Assembly (NCBI GenBank): GCA_017871115.1
Contig: JAFCIZ010000003.1
Span: forward strand, 807,001-871,000
Origin: Cunninghamella blakesleeana
Lineage: Eukaryota; Mucoromycota; Mucoromycetes; Mucorales; Cunninghamellaceae
Direction: 5' to 3'
DNA: 64,000 bases
Part shown: one piece after another, positions 39,101 through 51,948 of the stretch
How the letters are laid out: the number at the start of each line of letters is the position of its first letter
Position numbering within the stretch: position 1 is the stretch's first letter
The notes under the pieces: model-generated
Databases searched by the model: none
Told to the model about the DNA's origin: nothing
Seen by the model: the letters and a program-made list of their open reading frames with translations, nothing else
Position numbers and translations under genes: made by a program

Positions 39101-40295
39101 TATGCTTAATCTTTTAGTTAATTTGACACAAAACCGTATGAGTGATAAGTTGATGTATATTACTGAATTGGAATGTACTGTATTGGAAGTGAAGGTAGTT
39201 GAAGGTCTTGGTACTACTATTGATGTTGTTCTTGTTAATGGTTGGTTACATGAAGGTGATACGATAGTGGTATGTGGTCTTAATGGCCCAATTGTAACTC
39301 AAGTACGTGCATTATTAACACCTCAACCTTTACGTGAATTACGTGTTAAATCTCAATATGTACATCATAAATCTATCAAGGCTGCTATGGGTATTAAGAT
39401 TTCTGCACCCGATTTAGAAAAGGCTATTGCTGGTTCTCGATTATTAGTCTGTGGACCTGATGATGACATTGAAGATTTGAAGGAAGAAGTCATGTCTGAT
39501 TTGACTAACCTCTTAAGTACTATTGATCGCAGTGGTCATGGTGTTTGGGTTCAAGCTTCCACTCTTGGTGCTTTAGAAGCTCTTTTAGAATTCTTACGTG
39601 TATCTAAAATTCCCGTTGCTGGTATTAACATTGGTCCTGTTCACAAGAAAGATGTAGTTAGAGCAAGCGTTATGTTGGAAAAGGCTCGCGAATATGCAGT
39701 TATGCTTTGCTTTGATGTCAAGGTTGAAAAAGAAGCCGAAGATTTAGCTGAAGAATTAGGTATGAAGGTATTCAAGGCTGATATTATCTATCACTTGTTT
39801 GATCGATTCGTAGAATATAATGAATCTATGTTGGAACAAAAACGTAAAGATCAAGCTCCTCAAGCCGTCTTCCCTTGTGTTCTCAAGATGGTTCCTGGTG
39901 CTATTTTCAATAAAAAGGATCCTCTTATTATTGGTGTTGATGTTATAGATGGTGCATTAAGATTAGGCACTCCAGTTTGTGTATTACGGCCAAACGCTGA
40001 GACAAAAGTAAAAGAAAAGATTGTATTAGGAAAAGTAACATCTATGGAACAAAATCATAAAACCGTTGAAATTGTAAAGAAAGGTCAAGCTGGTGGTGGT
40101 GTGGCTATCAAGATTGAATGTGCTAATTATGAAACTCCAAAGACTTTTGGTCGTCATTTGGAAGAAAAGGATGAAATATATTCAAATATCAGTCGTCAAT
40201 CAATTGATATTCTTAAGGAATCTTTCAGAAAGGATATGTCTAAAGAAGATTGGGCTTTAATTGTAAAGCTTAAGAAGATTTTGAGTGTTGATTAA
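36125..40295 (+). CDS. FUN12: Translation initiation factor eIF5B (IF2-like GTPase)
   Basis: Six exons, 36125-36303, 36499-37117, 37220-37369, 37507-37822, 37951-38436 and 38530-40295, give 1171 aa. The first ~570 residues are a Lys/Glu-rich charged region with coiled-coil character and a Pro-Ala-Lys-Ser repeat. The GTPase domain then shows GHVDTGKT (G1, about 579-586), [10 protein letters not shown] (G2), DTPGHE (G3, from 643) and NKID (G4, 697-700), followed by the IF2-type domains. The end, [11 protein letters not shown], is the eIF1A-binding helix region. eIF5B joins the 60S subunit to the 48S complex. The [12 protein letters not shown] start matches the family. Confidence 0.97.
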
Positions 40296-42089
40296 ATTTA
40301 CATATATTTATTATATGATATGTTATTTATATTTTATAATCCATTTGCTATTTCAATCATCTTTTTTACATTTTTTTTATTTTTATTTTTATCGTAATAT
40401 ATATTTCCAATTTCTCAATATCATACATTTCATTTTTTTTTTTTATTATTTAATTATATATTTGTATATTGGTAGCTTTTATTTATTTAATAAAATCAAA
40501 ATGATTAGTTAATCTGCTATCAAATAAAATAAATAAAAGTACTATATACTATATATATTTATGATTTTTTTTTTTTTTTTTTTGGTACTCCATGGAGTAT
40601 TAGAGTTTTTCATGCGCATAATAAAGTAACATAATTTTTATATAATGTAGAACAATAGATTAACTGAAAAAAGCACGGAAAAATAATAAATATATACACT
40701 CTTTTATCATTAGTACAATAATAATAATAAAGAAATAATCAATATCAGTAAATAATGATACATTTAGTAAATACGCGTTGTATAGCGCCGCTTTCTTTAC
40801 TATTATCATACTCCATTTACCATGAATAACGTAGGTGTAACGGCCACGTATGAGCTAGCTATATTAATATATATATATGTATAATAATTTTTATATAAAT
40901 CGATAAAATATAATACAACACGTAAAGTAATAAATTGTTATTACTAAAAAAAAAAATAAAAAAAAGGAATAGTAAATAAAAAAAATAGAAAGAAAAAAGA
41001 ATATCATTTTTAAATTTTGATTTTTCACCTTTTTCCTTTTTTCAACTTTATTTTTTTACACTAAAAATCGTCCTTTAGTCGTAGTAATACTTTTATAGCT
41101 TTTTTTTTTTTTTTTTTTGATAAAATGTGCATACATTACAATATAATAAAACTATACTATTTATATTATTCAATTTATAAAAATAGATTACTATATATAT
41201 TTACTTACCTCTGACAATGATGGCCATTAATTTCTCTAGATGACCTATTACTAAGTCAATTTTATTATTATGGATCCATTTATTTCAAAATAAATATAAA
41301 TTTATTTATTTTTTAAACAAGTATACAATATTTGCTATATCAAATTAATAAACTAGTCTATATATATTTATTATCTAAATTATTAGAATAGGCTACTAGT
41401 ATTATATTATTATGTATTGTTCCTGGTGGACTTTTATTATTCTAATAATTTTTTATTGTTTCTGGTGGTCTTTTCTTTTATGGTAAATATTGTACAGATA
41501 TATAAATACATAAATATAAAATAAGTTAATAAAGTATACGTTTAGTAGTGTACTAAGTTAAACTATACATATATATTGAGTGAATATAAATAAATCACTT
41601 GCCCTATAGTTACATTCTTTTAACGAATGCTTTTTGGTTAGGATTTTCATCTCCATCATTCTTATGTAGAGTTTAATCCACAAGAAAAAAAAAAATGTCA
41701 TAGCAACATATTTTTTATATTTGTATTATGTACTTTTCTCTTTCTCATATTGACTGTACGTTTATTATAGTAACCAAGCTACATTTTTAATAAATTTATA
41801 TACATCAATCACTTTTAGTTTTTTAAATCAACTAAAGAATAAAGGCAATGACAATGACAATGATATGAAAAAGAGAGAGAAGGGGAATATGATATTTTTT
41901 TTTTTCAGTTATACATGTATACAAAATAAAACAATAACAATCAAATAATAATAATAAAAGTATGTATATAGAACAATAATTAAAAAACAAATAGTTTGGC
42001 GGAATAATGTAATTAACAAAAAAAAAGAATCAAATTAGAAATATGAAATGGAAAAGTAAAATAATATAAACTAATCAAATAAATCAATA
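40296..42089. other. Convergent intergenic region between eIF5B and ClpX
   Basis: A 1.8-kb gap with two 3' ends. It is mostly AT-rich, with an unusual GC-richer island at about 40772-40860 containing GCGCCGC-like and CGGCCACG-like stretches and an AGCTAGCT palindrome. No ORF, tRNA or known RNA motif is recognised there. Confidence 0.45.
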
Positions 42090-44843
42090 TCAAACAGTCA
42101 TTACTTTAGCTACTTCGTTATGAGAATCACCAACATTATCATCTTCAGCTAATATTTCCTCTACCATGGAATCTTGACCTTGGACCAAATAAACTGGTGA
42201 TTTTTCTTTGTTGATAACTTTACTATCAATAACTACATGTCTAATATGTGATGATGGCGCATCAAACATTGGATCTAATAATACATTTTCCTAATAAAAA
42301 ATAAATAAATGAATATTTGCATATATGTATTAGTAAATAAAATTAATAAAAATTTTATTACTTATCAACTAATTTTACCATAATTCTTCTTAAGCCACGT
42401 GCGCCAGTTTTCTTTTCTAATGCAAGTTCAGCGATACGTTTTAAAGCAGATTTACTGAAATGAAGTTTTACCTAATAAAAAAAGAAGCCAAAAATAAATA
42501 AGTAAGGTATTATTATATATATCACTATTATATTATTATTATTCTACTAATCATTAGGAAGATTTACCTCATTTAAATCAAATAAGCCTTTATATTGTTT
42601 CACTAATGAATTTTTGGGTTCTGTTAATATACGTATTAAATCATCTACTTTTAAATTAGCAACTGATGCAACGACAGGTAATCGACCAATGAATTCAGGG
42701 ATAAATCCGTATTTTACAAGGTCTAAATTAAAAATAAATAAATATATAAATTAAATGTATAAACATAAGTTAAAACTTTATAAATAAATAAATATTACCT
42801 ATAGGTTCTACAAGATCTAGAGGTGGTAAAGAAACGGTTTTATTTCCTTCTTGCACAGTAATGGTATCTTCTGATTTTGTATTTACAATAGCATCAAATC
42901 CAATAGACTATTATATATAAAGAAATAATAAGTATTTATTTTAATACATAGATATACATTCATATAAACATTATATATATATAATATCCCATTTATAATT
43001 TTAATAGTATTATTTATATAGTACTTACTCCTTTAGCTAATCGATCCATTACTATTTTTTCCAACCCAGTAAATGCACCACTAAGAATAAATAATATATT
43101 GCTTGTATCTACTGTGTATGATTCACCTTTTGTTTGGCCAGCACCTAAAGATCCTGTCATCCCATTTCTACGTCCATTACTATGTGCTGCGCCCGTTTTA
43201 TCAACTACTGTTACCAATGTTCCTTCTAACATTCTAAGTAATGACTACATATAAATTATAACAAATACATACACATATACATATATATATATAATACCAT
43301 TAATTCATATATATAATTTCACATATTTATATATATTAACAGTTTTATGTTATTAACCTATTTTTATTTTGATTATTCATATTATTCATACCTGCTGTAC
43401 ACCTTCTCCAGAGACATCTTTTGAATTTGTTGCAGAATCAGATCTTCTTGAGATTTTATCGATTTCATCAATAAATACTATACCAGTTTCTGCCTTTTTA
43501 ACATCATAATCGCAGCTCTAATAATAACAATAAATAGTAAGAAAAGCAGAAATAAAAAGGAGAGAGGGAGAGAGAGAGGGGATTAGTAAAAAGGAGGTTA
43601 TTTTTTTAATAATTATGCCTAATGTATATGTATAATATTTACTTGTAACAAACGATGAATAACAGACTCTACATCTTCACCAACATAACCAGCCATTGTT
43701 AATGGGGTTGCATCATTGCTTGAAAAGGGAACATCAAGAATTTGAGCCAAAGTTTTTGCTAGTAAAGTTTTTCCGGAACCAGTTGGACCAATAACCAATA
43801 CATTACTTTTTTCATAAGCCGTTACATTCTCTTTAAGTGAATCATGCTGTTGTTGTTGGTGTTGCTTTGATGGTATATTCCCTATAGTATTTGTATTAGA
43901 TGATGATGATGTCGTCGCAATTTGACTATTTATCTCTTCAGCAGGTCGATTATTCACTCCTTCTTGAGTTGGAGGATTTAACCAAGCACGCCTTTGAGAA
44001 ACTAAAAAAAAAAAAAAAAAAAAAATTGGTATAGATAGAAAATATATAAATAAAATAAAATATACCATTACACAAACTTTAAATCAAGTGATAGCCGTAT
44101 AAGAATATTTTTTTTAAAAAAAAATAAACTTACGTTTACCATAGGATGATAATCTTTCAGCAGGTACTAAATCCGAACCTACCGACTGAATCGGGTTGGA
44201 AGTATAATAATCTTGAGGTAAAGTAGAATGGTGATGTTCAACATGATACCGTTCTTCGGCTTGTTCTTTTTGTTGTGTTTGTTGCTGGGTTTCTAAGTTA
44301 GCTTGGACTCGACAATAATGATTATATACAGCTACAGCTAGTATTTTTTTTGCTCTTTCTTGCCCTATAACGTAATCTTCCAAGTGTTTAACAATCTAGA
44401 TAATATGAAATATATATACATATATATATATATATATATTGTTATTTGATGTATACATTTTATTAAAATGAATAGAATACATCCCTCTTATTTTATTTTA
44501 TTTTTATATTATCTTTATTAATTACCGTTCGAGGGTCAGTGACATTAAAAGTTATATTATTTGATTCCCATCCAGTTACAGAAGCCGAAGACGACTTTGC
44601 TTTTCCAGTTTGAGGAGGTCGATTATCAGGTTCATATTCCAAAGTATGATATTTTGCTTGAACCGATAGAGATAAGTAAGGTTTTACTATGGGCCGCTTA
44701 TTAAGATAATTTGATAAAGATGAATACTGACAAGTGATGAATTTATTACTTTGCTGCTGTTGCTTTATTTTTGGTAAAATATGTTGAGAAAAAGTAGGAT
44801 GCAATTTATAATAACGAAAAAAAGATTGTACTTTAATGTTCAT
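42090..44843 (-). CDS. CLPX: Mitochondrial ClpX AAA+ unfoldase
   Basis: Nine exons from right to left: 44526-44843, 44134-44395, 43643-44001, 43392-43517, 43029-43244, 42799-42907, 42568-42722, 42379-42471 and 42090-42290. They give 612 aa. The basic, Gln/Ser-rich N-terminus is a likely mitochondrial presequence. The AAA+ module has Walker A GPTGSGKT (about 265-272), pore loop [10 protein letters not shown], Walker B VFIDEIDK, the IGF tripeptide used for ClpP docking (KGSIGFD), [11 protein letters not shown] and sensor-2 GARGLRRIM. The N-terminal zinc-binding domain of bacterial ClpX is missing. A long Gln/Ser/Asn-rich insert (about 135-255) splits the region before Walker A. ClpX unfolds proteins for ClpP or remodels them alone. 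Confidence 0.95.
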
Positions 44844-45469
44844 TATTAAATAATAATATAAAATAAAAAGAGGGACAAAATATAAAAAGATTAAAAACGA
44901 AAAAGAAAGTGGGAAAAATAAATAAATGAATGAGGTGGTCTTAAATTTAAAAATCACAAGTGAAAAAAAACGGACTTTTAATATTTTTCATGGATGATAA
45001 CTTAAATGGTAGTACACAAGTTAAACTTGACATTTTAACTTTTATGCAAAAAAACAACCCACTTTATTTATTTATTTTTTCTAGTGCAAAAACACATTGT
45101 TTATTTAATTATTTACATTGACAATTAAAAAATAAAAAACAAGAGTAAAAAAAATAAAAAATAAAACTAGTAATCAATTTTTTTAAAAAGAAAAAAGTAT
45201 GCTTCAGGATGTTGTATGATGTAGTAAATAATAAATATAAAACAAAAAAAATAATGATGAAAAATTGTAATTATTTCAGTTTATATTTAAAGTAGTGTGT
45301 AAAAGAGAGTGTGTGTATGTTTGTAAAGTCAATCGAGGAATAATAATAATAATAATAAAGTACTGAAGTTGGTGATGATGAAAAAGTCATGAATGATTAT
45401 TTTTTTTTAAAAAAAAAAGATATTTTAAATAATTGTCGATTATATATATAATTATTATTTTTTTTTCTT
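44844..45469. other. Intergenic region between GAR1 and ClpX
   Basis: About 630 bp holding the ClpX promoter and the GAR1 3' region. AT-rich, with a short (AAT)n run near 45345. No gene seen. Confidence 0.55.
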
Positions 45470-46423
45470 TTAGAAGCGGCCACCTCCACCACGGCCACGA
45501 CCACCACCAAAACCACCTATAAGATTAAGACAAAATTAAAAATAAAGAAATAACAATAAGTAAATAATAATAAATAAGTATACCCTATTTATAAATATAT
45601 TGTATGTATTATTTTACCTCTACCACCACCACGAGGACCACCTATTTTTTAATTTTTATTAAAAATAATCAAATTAAAATTAAATTAGCAACGTATTTCG
45701 CATTTTAAACCATAGTATACTAGAGTATTTTATTTTTTCTTATTTACCTCTACCGCCTCCACCAAAGCCACCTCTAGAACCGCCACGGCCGCCACTGCCA
45801 CCAAAACTGCCGCCACCACGGCCTCCACCAAAACCACCTAAAACATTAAAATTAAAAATAGGTAAGTTAGTACAAATAAACATATGTATATCAATATTGT
45901 ATATAAAATAAAATAATAAAAATAATCATTACCACGGCCTCCACCGCGAGCTCCACCGCGACCACCTCGGCCACCACCACGTTTTTCAACTTTTCCTTGA
46001 AGACCAGTAGGTTTGGAAGCTACATTATCAAATAATAATAAATAAATAAATAAAATTAAAACAGTTAAAAAGTGAAATACTTATTTAAATATGCAGATAT
46101 ATTTAAAAAAAAATAGGAAATAATTACCTTTGCCAGCAACCTTGGGTTTAGGTAAGAAACGTTCCAAAGGAAGTAATTTATCAGTACCAATATAAACCTT
46201 ATCGTCAACCTTGAAAGAAGAAGCTACCATACCTTCTTGCATTTTAATAGTGAAATAAACATCATTTAAGGGACCAAGGATTTCATCAACTTTACCAATT
46301 TGTGTTTTATTTTCAAGAAAGATTGGTGCGTTAAAATAAGGAATTTTGGTGTTGATGGATTTACATACCATTTCACCTTCACAAGCGTGTTGAAATTGAC
46401 CCATAGCTATATATCATTAACAA

Positions 46424-46454
<31 letters not shown>

Positions 46455-46535
46455 ATAATAATAATAATATATAATAAGTAATGATAACAATAATAAGTAT
46501 TATTAGAAAATAGCAATAATCATAACAATAATCGC

Positions 46536-46566
<31 letters not shown>

Positions 46567-46919
46567 TATAGTATTTATTTAATATTTAGATAGTATCGTC
46601 AACTTACGAACAACTTCGCTAGGTGGTCCTTGAGAAAAACTATTGAAACCACCACGTCCACCGCCGCGTCCTAAAAAATATAATAAATATGTAATATTAT
46701 TAACAAAATTTGTTCATACTCATCAGAGTGGACTCTAATAAATAAAAGCTAGAACACCACTTGATCTACATGTATTATTCTTTTTCTTATTATTGTCATT
46801 ATTGTTATTTATTAATTTCAAGTTTAAAAGATCATATTTATATTAATATATATTTTAATTTATTTACCACCACGACTTCCTCCACCACGACTTCCTCCAC
46901 CACGATTACCGAATGCCAT
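45470..46919 (-). CDS. GAR1: H/ACA snoRNP protein GAR1
   Basis: Seven exons from right to left: 46868-46919, 46608-46670, 46128-46406, 45933-46019, 45748-45837, 45618-45641 and 45470-45516, giving 213 aa. The central Gar1 domain ([49 protein letters not shown]) is flanked on both sides by Gly-Arg-rich RGG segments. GAR1 is a core protein of H/ACA snoRNPs, which guide pseudouridylation of rRNA, in the nucleolus. All introns fall in phase 1 at glycine codons, and exons 2-6 are multiples of three. The smallest, exon 6, has 24 nt. All splice sites agree with the reading frame. Confidence 0.94.
46514..46570. repeat. (AAT)n repeat in GAR1 intron
   Basis: AAT triplets and a short AT tail sit inside GAR1 intron 2. 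A second, less regular AAT run lies at about 46410-46480 in the same intron. Confidence 0.75.
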
Positions 46920-48323
46920 ATTAATATTTAAAGATATAAAATAGATATATTTTTATAGAAAAAAAAAATAAGAGAAAAAATGAATTCAAAACTTTTTTGT
47001 TAAAAAAAAAGGTGGCTTTTACCGGTATTTAAAAAAAAATCATAGCAAACTTAAATTTTTTTAAAAAAATATAAAAACTGATTCTCCTTTTTTTTTCACT
47101 TTTTTAAGAAAAAAGAATGATTTTTTTTTTTATTAAAAACTGCTGGACACAGTGATATTTTTTGTTATTATTACTAAAAAAAAAAAAATACTTTGAAACT
47201 ATTAATCATATTTATAATGATATACCAATGCTTTTATTGAATGCATTGATATTTACCTTTATTTATTTATTTTTTTTAAAAAATATAAGCATGGTAATTA
47301 CCTTTATATTAATTATGATATTACTTCCATCGATATTTCATTTATATTCATCATTAGAGAAACACAACAAAGTTTTTGACGTGAGATGGGTTATTTAGCT
47401 GAACCTCTTGATCCTTTATATTATAACGTTATCAATTTTGATATATCTTGGCCATGATTTTAAAAAGCCTTTTGAACCAGTAACAATTATATATCCTTCT
47501 TTGAAATCATAGAAAATGCATTATCAAAGAGACTAGCACTTGATATTGTTTATATGATTATTATCATTGGTTTTAAAAAAAAATGATATAATACAGATGG
47601 CCGATTTACTTTATTAGAAATTTTGAGAATTAATGCAAATAAAATCGATAATTTTTTTATTAGTGATATTATTCATTATTATAATCACTTTATATATGTG
47701 TAATAAAAAAAATAGCTTTTGTAGATAATCTACATATATATTATGATATGCAAAATAAAGAAAAAGAGAATTATTCTTAATTTCTGTAATAGAGAGTATA
47801 CTTCTTTTATCTATTTATTTAGTATTCATTTTTTTGTTTTTGTTTTTATTTTATAATACATACATACATATTAAAAATTATTTGCTATTTCATCTTTTAA
47901 ACAAGTTTATTTGTTTTGTTTTATTTTATTGTTTTATATATAGTATAGCTTGTATTCATTAAATAATAAGTTATCTACATTCCAAATTAGGATCTGTGAC
48001 GTTGGCAAATCAAATTGATTATGTGAATTATTTAAAACTCCACTATAATTTTCAAATTTTTCTTTATTATTATTTTCTTTCTCTTTCTTTTTTTTTTTTC
48101 TCTCCTTCTAATTTTAACTTTGGTTTTTTTCTCCTTTATATTATTCTTTTTTAAACTTTTCTTTACTGTTCAATAATATTTTTATTTTATTTTTCTTATT
48201 ATTATATAAATATATATTATTACTGTTATTTTTATTATTATTATTATCATCATTAATACGTTATACTTACATTTACTCTCTCCTTGATTAAAATATCATT
48301 TTCATTTATATTATTTTAGTACT
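46920..48323. other. Divergent intergenic region between GAR1 and ARS2, with a possible gene relic
   Basis: A 1.4-kb gap. A 78-codon plus-strand open frame at 47162-47398 encodes two hydrophobic segments. Coding-like words continue in other frames up to about 47690, interrupted by stops. It may be a decayed membrane-protein gene, family unknown. The final 300 bp before ARS2 are pyrimidine-rich promoter-like DNA. Confidence 0.4.
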
Positions 48324-51300
48324 ATGTCAGATCGTAGAAACTATTCACCATCTAGTAGAGCGATGAATGTATCGGATGACGATTACTCTCCACGTTCGAG
48401 AGATAAATTTAGACGTGAACGAAGTTTGGATAGAAATTCTTATATGGATACATATTCTTCAAAAACGGATGAATATGGAAGATATGCACGTAAAAAAAGG
48501 CAAAGAAGAAGCCCATCTACTGAAGGTATAGACCTTTTTCTTTCTTTCCTTTTTTTTTTATATTTTATTATTATTATTATTATTGCACACAATATTATTT
48601 AATATTTTGTAAACTAAATTTTACAAACATTATTTTTTATATTTTATTATTAATACTATTATTATTATACGTACATATGTTAGAACGACGACATAAATAC
48701 CGACGATCATCACCTTCACCACCTTCACAACATTCCCACCATTATTATCGTGGGGGATATTCAAGACAAAAAGAAACACGTGAACGAGACGATTATTCTG
48801 ATGGAGATCATTATATTCCAAACTATGAAAGAGATGGTTATACACCTGGCGCTCGTTATGGTGGACGTCAAATGGATCAACCTAATGTTCAAAAATTTAA
48901 TTATTCAGTGATGGGTAAATAATAGTTTTAACAACCATTGTATATAAGATAAAATAAAAAATAATAATAATAATATACTGAAAATGAATATATAATATAT
49001 ACACACACACTTATATATAAAATCCCTTCCTTTTTTTTTTTTTTTTTTCTTTTTTTAATAGAAAAAATGAATCCAGCTATAGTCAGTGGTGCTTGGGCAA
49101 CTATACCAAGGTAAATAAAAACAGCAATAATAAATAATAAAAGTAGGACTGGAAAGGAAAGGGGAAAAAAGTGTTTAAAAATAGTGTTATTAATAATTAT
49201 TTATTTAACGACTTGTTTATATATAAATAGAGTACCTTTATTAGACCCAAATCAGCTAGATCATATCGTACCATTTAAACAATTCTGTGATTATTTACGT
49301 CAAACACATTCACGGAGTCATTTTACAGATGAAGAATTACAAAAGCGTTATGATGAATATAAAGAAAAGATATCAGCCAAACAACTAGCACAATTCTTTA
49401 ACAATAATAAAGAAAAGCAATGGTTTATGGAAAAATATCATCCTAATGAATCAAAAGACCGTGTGGGTTCAATGAAACAAAGAAGAAAAGATGCTTTTAA
49501 TAATTTTATGGAAGCTTTAAAAAATGGGAAATACGATGCAGTACAATATGATATTGATGGAAAGGAGGCTTTAGAGAATAATGATAATGATGAAAACGCA
49601 ACAACTGATAATAAGCCTGCTACAACAACAACAAATGAAAATAATAATACAGGGTCAAATGAAGAGTATGAAAATCAACTGGTTATTAAAACCGTGCCAC
49701 CAACTATTTCAAGACAAAAAATAACCGACGTAAAAATAAAAAAGAATCGAAAGTGGAAATTGAAAATGGAAATAAAATAGAAATGAAAAATGAATAATAA
49801 GGATATATAATGAAAACTTATTCTATTATTATAATAATTATTATTCTTGTATTAATAGATGTGTAATAAAGTTGATGGATTCCAATACCTAGCCTTATCC
49901 GAACCAAGTCCCAACAAAAAGTTTCATCGTATTGGCTGGATCCACTTTTCTGAAGAAACTAATATGCAGCAAGTCTTTGAACAATTAAACAATCAAAAGG
50001 TAAAAAAAATACAAGGAATATTAACGACAATAGCAATATAAAAAAGATGCTGGCTTTTTTTTTTTATTTATTTATATTAATAATTAATAATTAATAATTA
50101 ATAATTAATAATAATAATAATAATATTACTATTATTTTATTTTTTATAAACTATTAATATTATAGATTGATGACTTTATATTTCATTTGGCCATGAACCG
50201 TAAAAACCAACAACCATCTGGGAATCGATCTGGAAAAACAGCACCTGAAATTGCCAATACATCAGAACGATTAGCATTAGACTTAGAACAAGCAACACAA
50301 TTAGCAAAAGTATTGGATGCAGAATTAAATGTAAATGGTATACAAGATATACAGCAAAGGGCACAACAAGTATTAGATCAGCTTGACGATAATAAAAAAG
50401 AGGGGGATCTAAAAATAAAAAAGGAATTGGATATGATACTTGCTTATTTACGATATGTACATATGTATTGCTATTACTGTGGTCTTGAATGTGATTCTTC
50501 AGAAGAATTGGGACGTAAATGTTTAGATCCTCACCATCGAAAATTACCAATTACTACTAATACCAACACAACTGACTCTAAACAAAATAATAAAAATGAA
50601 AGAATATGTAAGTTATAAATAATAAGTATTAAGTATTTATTTAATAAGTTATATTAATATGATTATTATTATCTTTTATTTGTTATTACTGCTATATAGC
50701 ACAGCAATGGGCAAAGAACTTGGATCAGCGTATTCGTTTGAAAATAAATCCCCCTGATGATGACGAAATTGTAAAAATTGGTGGAAAATCAGTGAAAAGG
50801 TAAATTATGAAACAAAGCCAAAATAGATTAATTAAAAAATAAAGTCATATAGAATACTGATTTTTATTTTATTTTTATATATCTATTTATCCTCTGTAGT
50901 GAAATAGATGCTTATATAAATGAACATATACAGAAAGAACATGACGCAAAATTCAAATGTAAAGTAGGTGATTGTGCAAAGGCGTTTAAAGGAGTAGAAT
51001 TTGTGGAAAAGCATATACTTAGCAAACATAATGAAGAAATACAACGTATTAAAGATGAAGCTACTTTTTATAACAATTATGTATGTGATCCAAACCATTT
51101 ACTCCCAACACCTAACGCCAATAGCAATAATAACAATAATAATAACACAATGCCAGGAACAAATGGTATATTTTCTTCTCCTCCCTTTATGATGACACCA
51201 CCTGGAGTATCAATGACACCTACTTCTATGGGTACACCATGGGATCACATCCCTCGTATTGGATTTGGAGGAAATGTAGGCTGGCCTACTTCCATGGCAG

Positions 51301-51583
51301 GGCAGTTAGGGTCAACAAGAATTAATAAAGCTACTGTTGGTAGCAATATGTAAGTATTATTATTATTATAGTAATTGTAAAATAAAAATAAAAATAAAAT
51401 ATAGCCAAAATCAAAGATATAAATATACTCATTCTCATAAACTAATCATAATACATATTTATTTGTATTTGCATTTATTTTAGTGACACATTAATGGATA
51501 TGCCTCAAGATCCACGCCAAGTTAAATCATATGTTGATTTGGATGCTCCTTCTGATGGTGATGCAAATATATCATTTTATTAA
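48324..51583 (+). CDS. ARS2: ARS2/Serrate RNA-processing scaffold
   Basis: Nine exons: 48324-48525, 48684-48914, 49062-49110, 49231-49729, 49859-49999, 50166-50607, 50700-50799, 50900-51349 and 51484-51583. They give 737 aa. The N-terminus is Arg/Ser/Tyr-rich. The DUF3546 region follows (LDHIVPFKQFCDYLR, QWFMEKYHP), then an RRM-like block (LVIKTVPPTISR, KKFHRIGWIHF). Then come YCYYCGLECDSSEELGRKC, a C2H2 finger (CKVGDCAKAF, HILSKH) and NNYVCDPNHLLP, and the acidic end with YVDLDAPSDGD. ARS2 connects the nuclear cap-binding complex to RNA processing and decay. Exon 4 reads on past its donor, but only splicing at 49729 joins to MCNKVDGFQYLALS in frame. Confidence 0.95.
50076..50110. repeat. (ATTAATA)5 minisatellite in ARS2 intron
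   Basis: Five perfect copies of a 7-bp unit in intron 5 of ARS2, followed by AAT triplets. Confidence 0.85.
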
Positions 51584-51948
51584 TATTATTAAAAAATTTA
51601 AAAAAAAATTTCGTGTTTCCTCTTTGTATTATTTAGCTGGAATATTATTTTTTGATTAATTCTTTTACATATATATATATATACAAATATATATATTAAA
51701 TAATACCAAATATACATACAAACATATATATATAATTATGAAACACATAATATTATGTGTATATATTAAAAAAAAAATATAGTTTTATCATTTTAACCAT
51801 GAAATAAAGATTTAAGAATAAAAATTTGCATGAAAAAAATTACCAGTGACTACTAATGAAATTTTTATAAAAAAAATTAAATTGGCGACACTTTTAATTT
51901 TTCTTTCATTTTTAAAAAAAAACTATAATATATAAAAACACATCTAAA
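51584..51948. other. Intergenic region between ARS2 and Y14
   Basis: A 365-bp gap with (AT)n and poly-A runs. No gene seen. Confidence 0.6.

Noticed and set aside
49730..49780. ARS2 exon 4 reading on to a stop at 49780
   Set aside because: Splicing at 49729 joins to the conserved RRM-like part in frame; the read-through tail is only Lys-rich intron translation.
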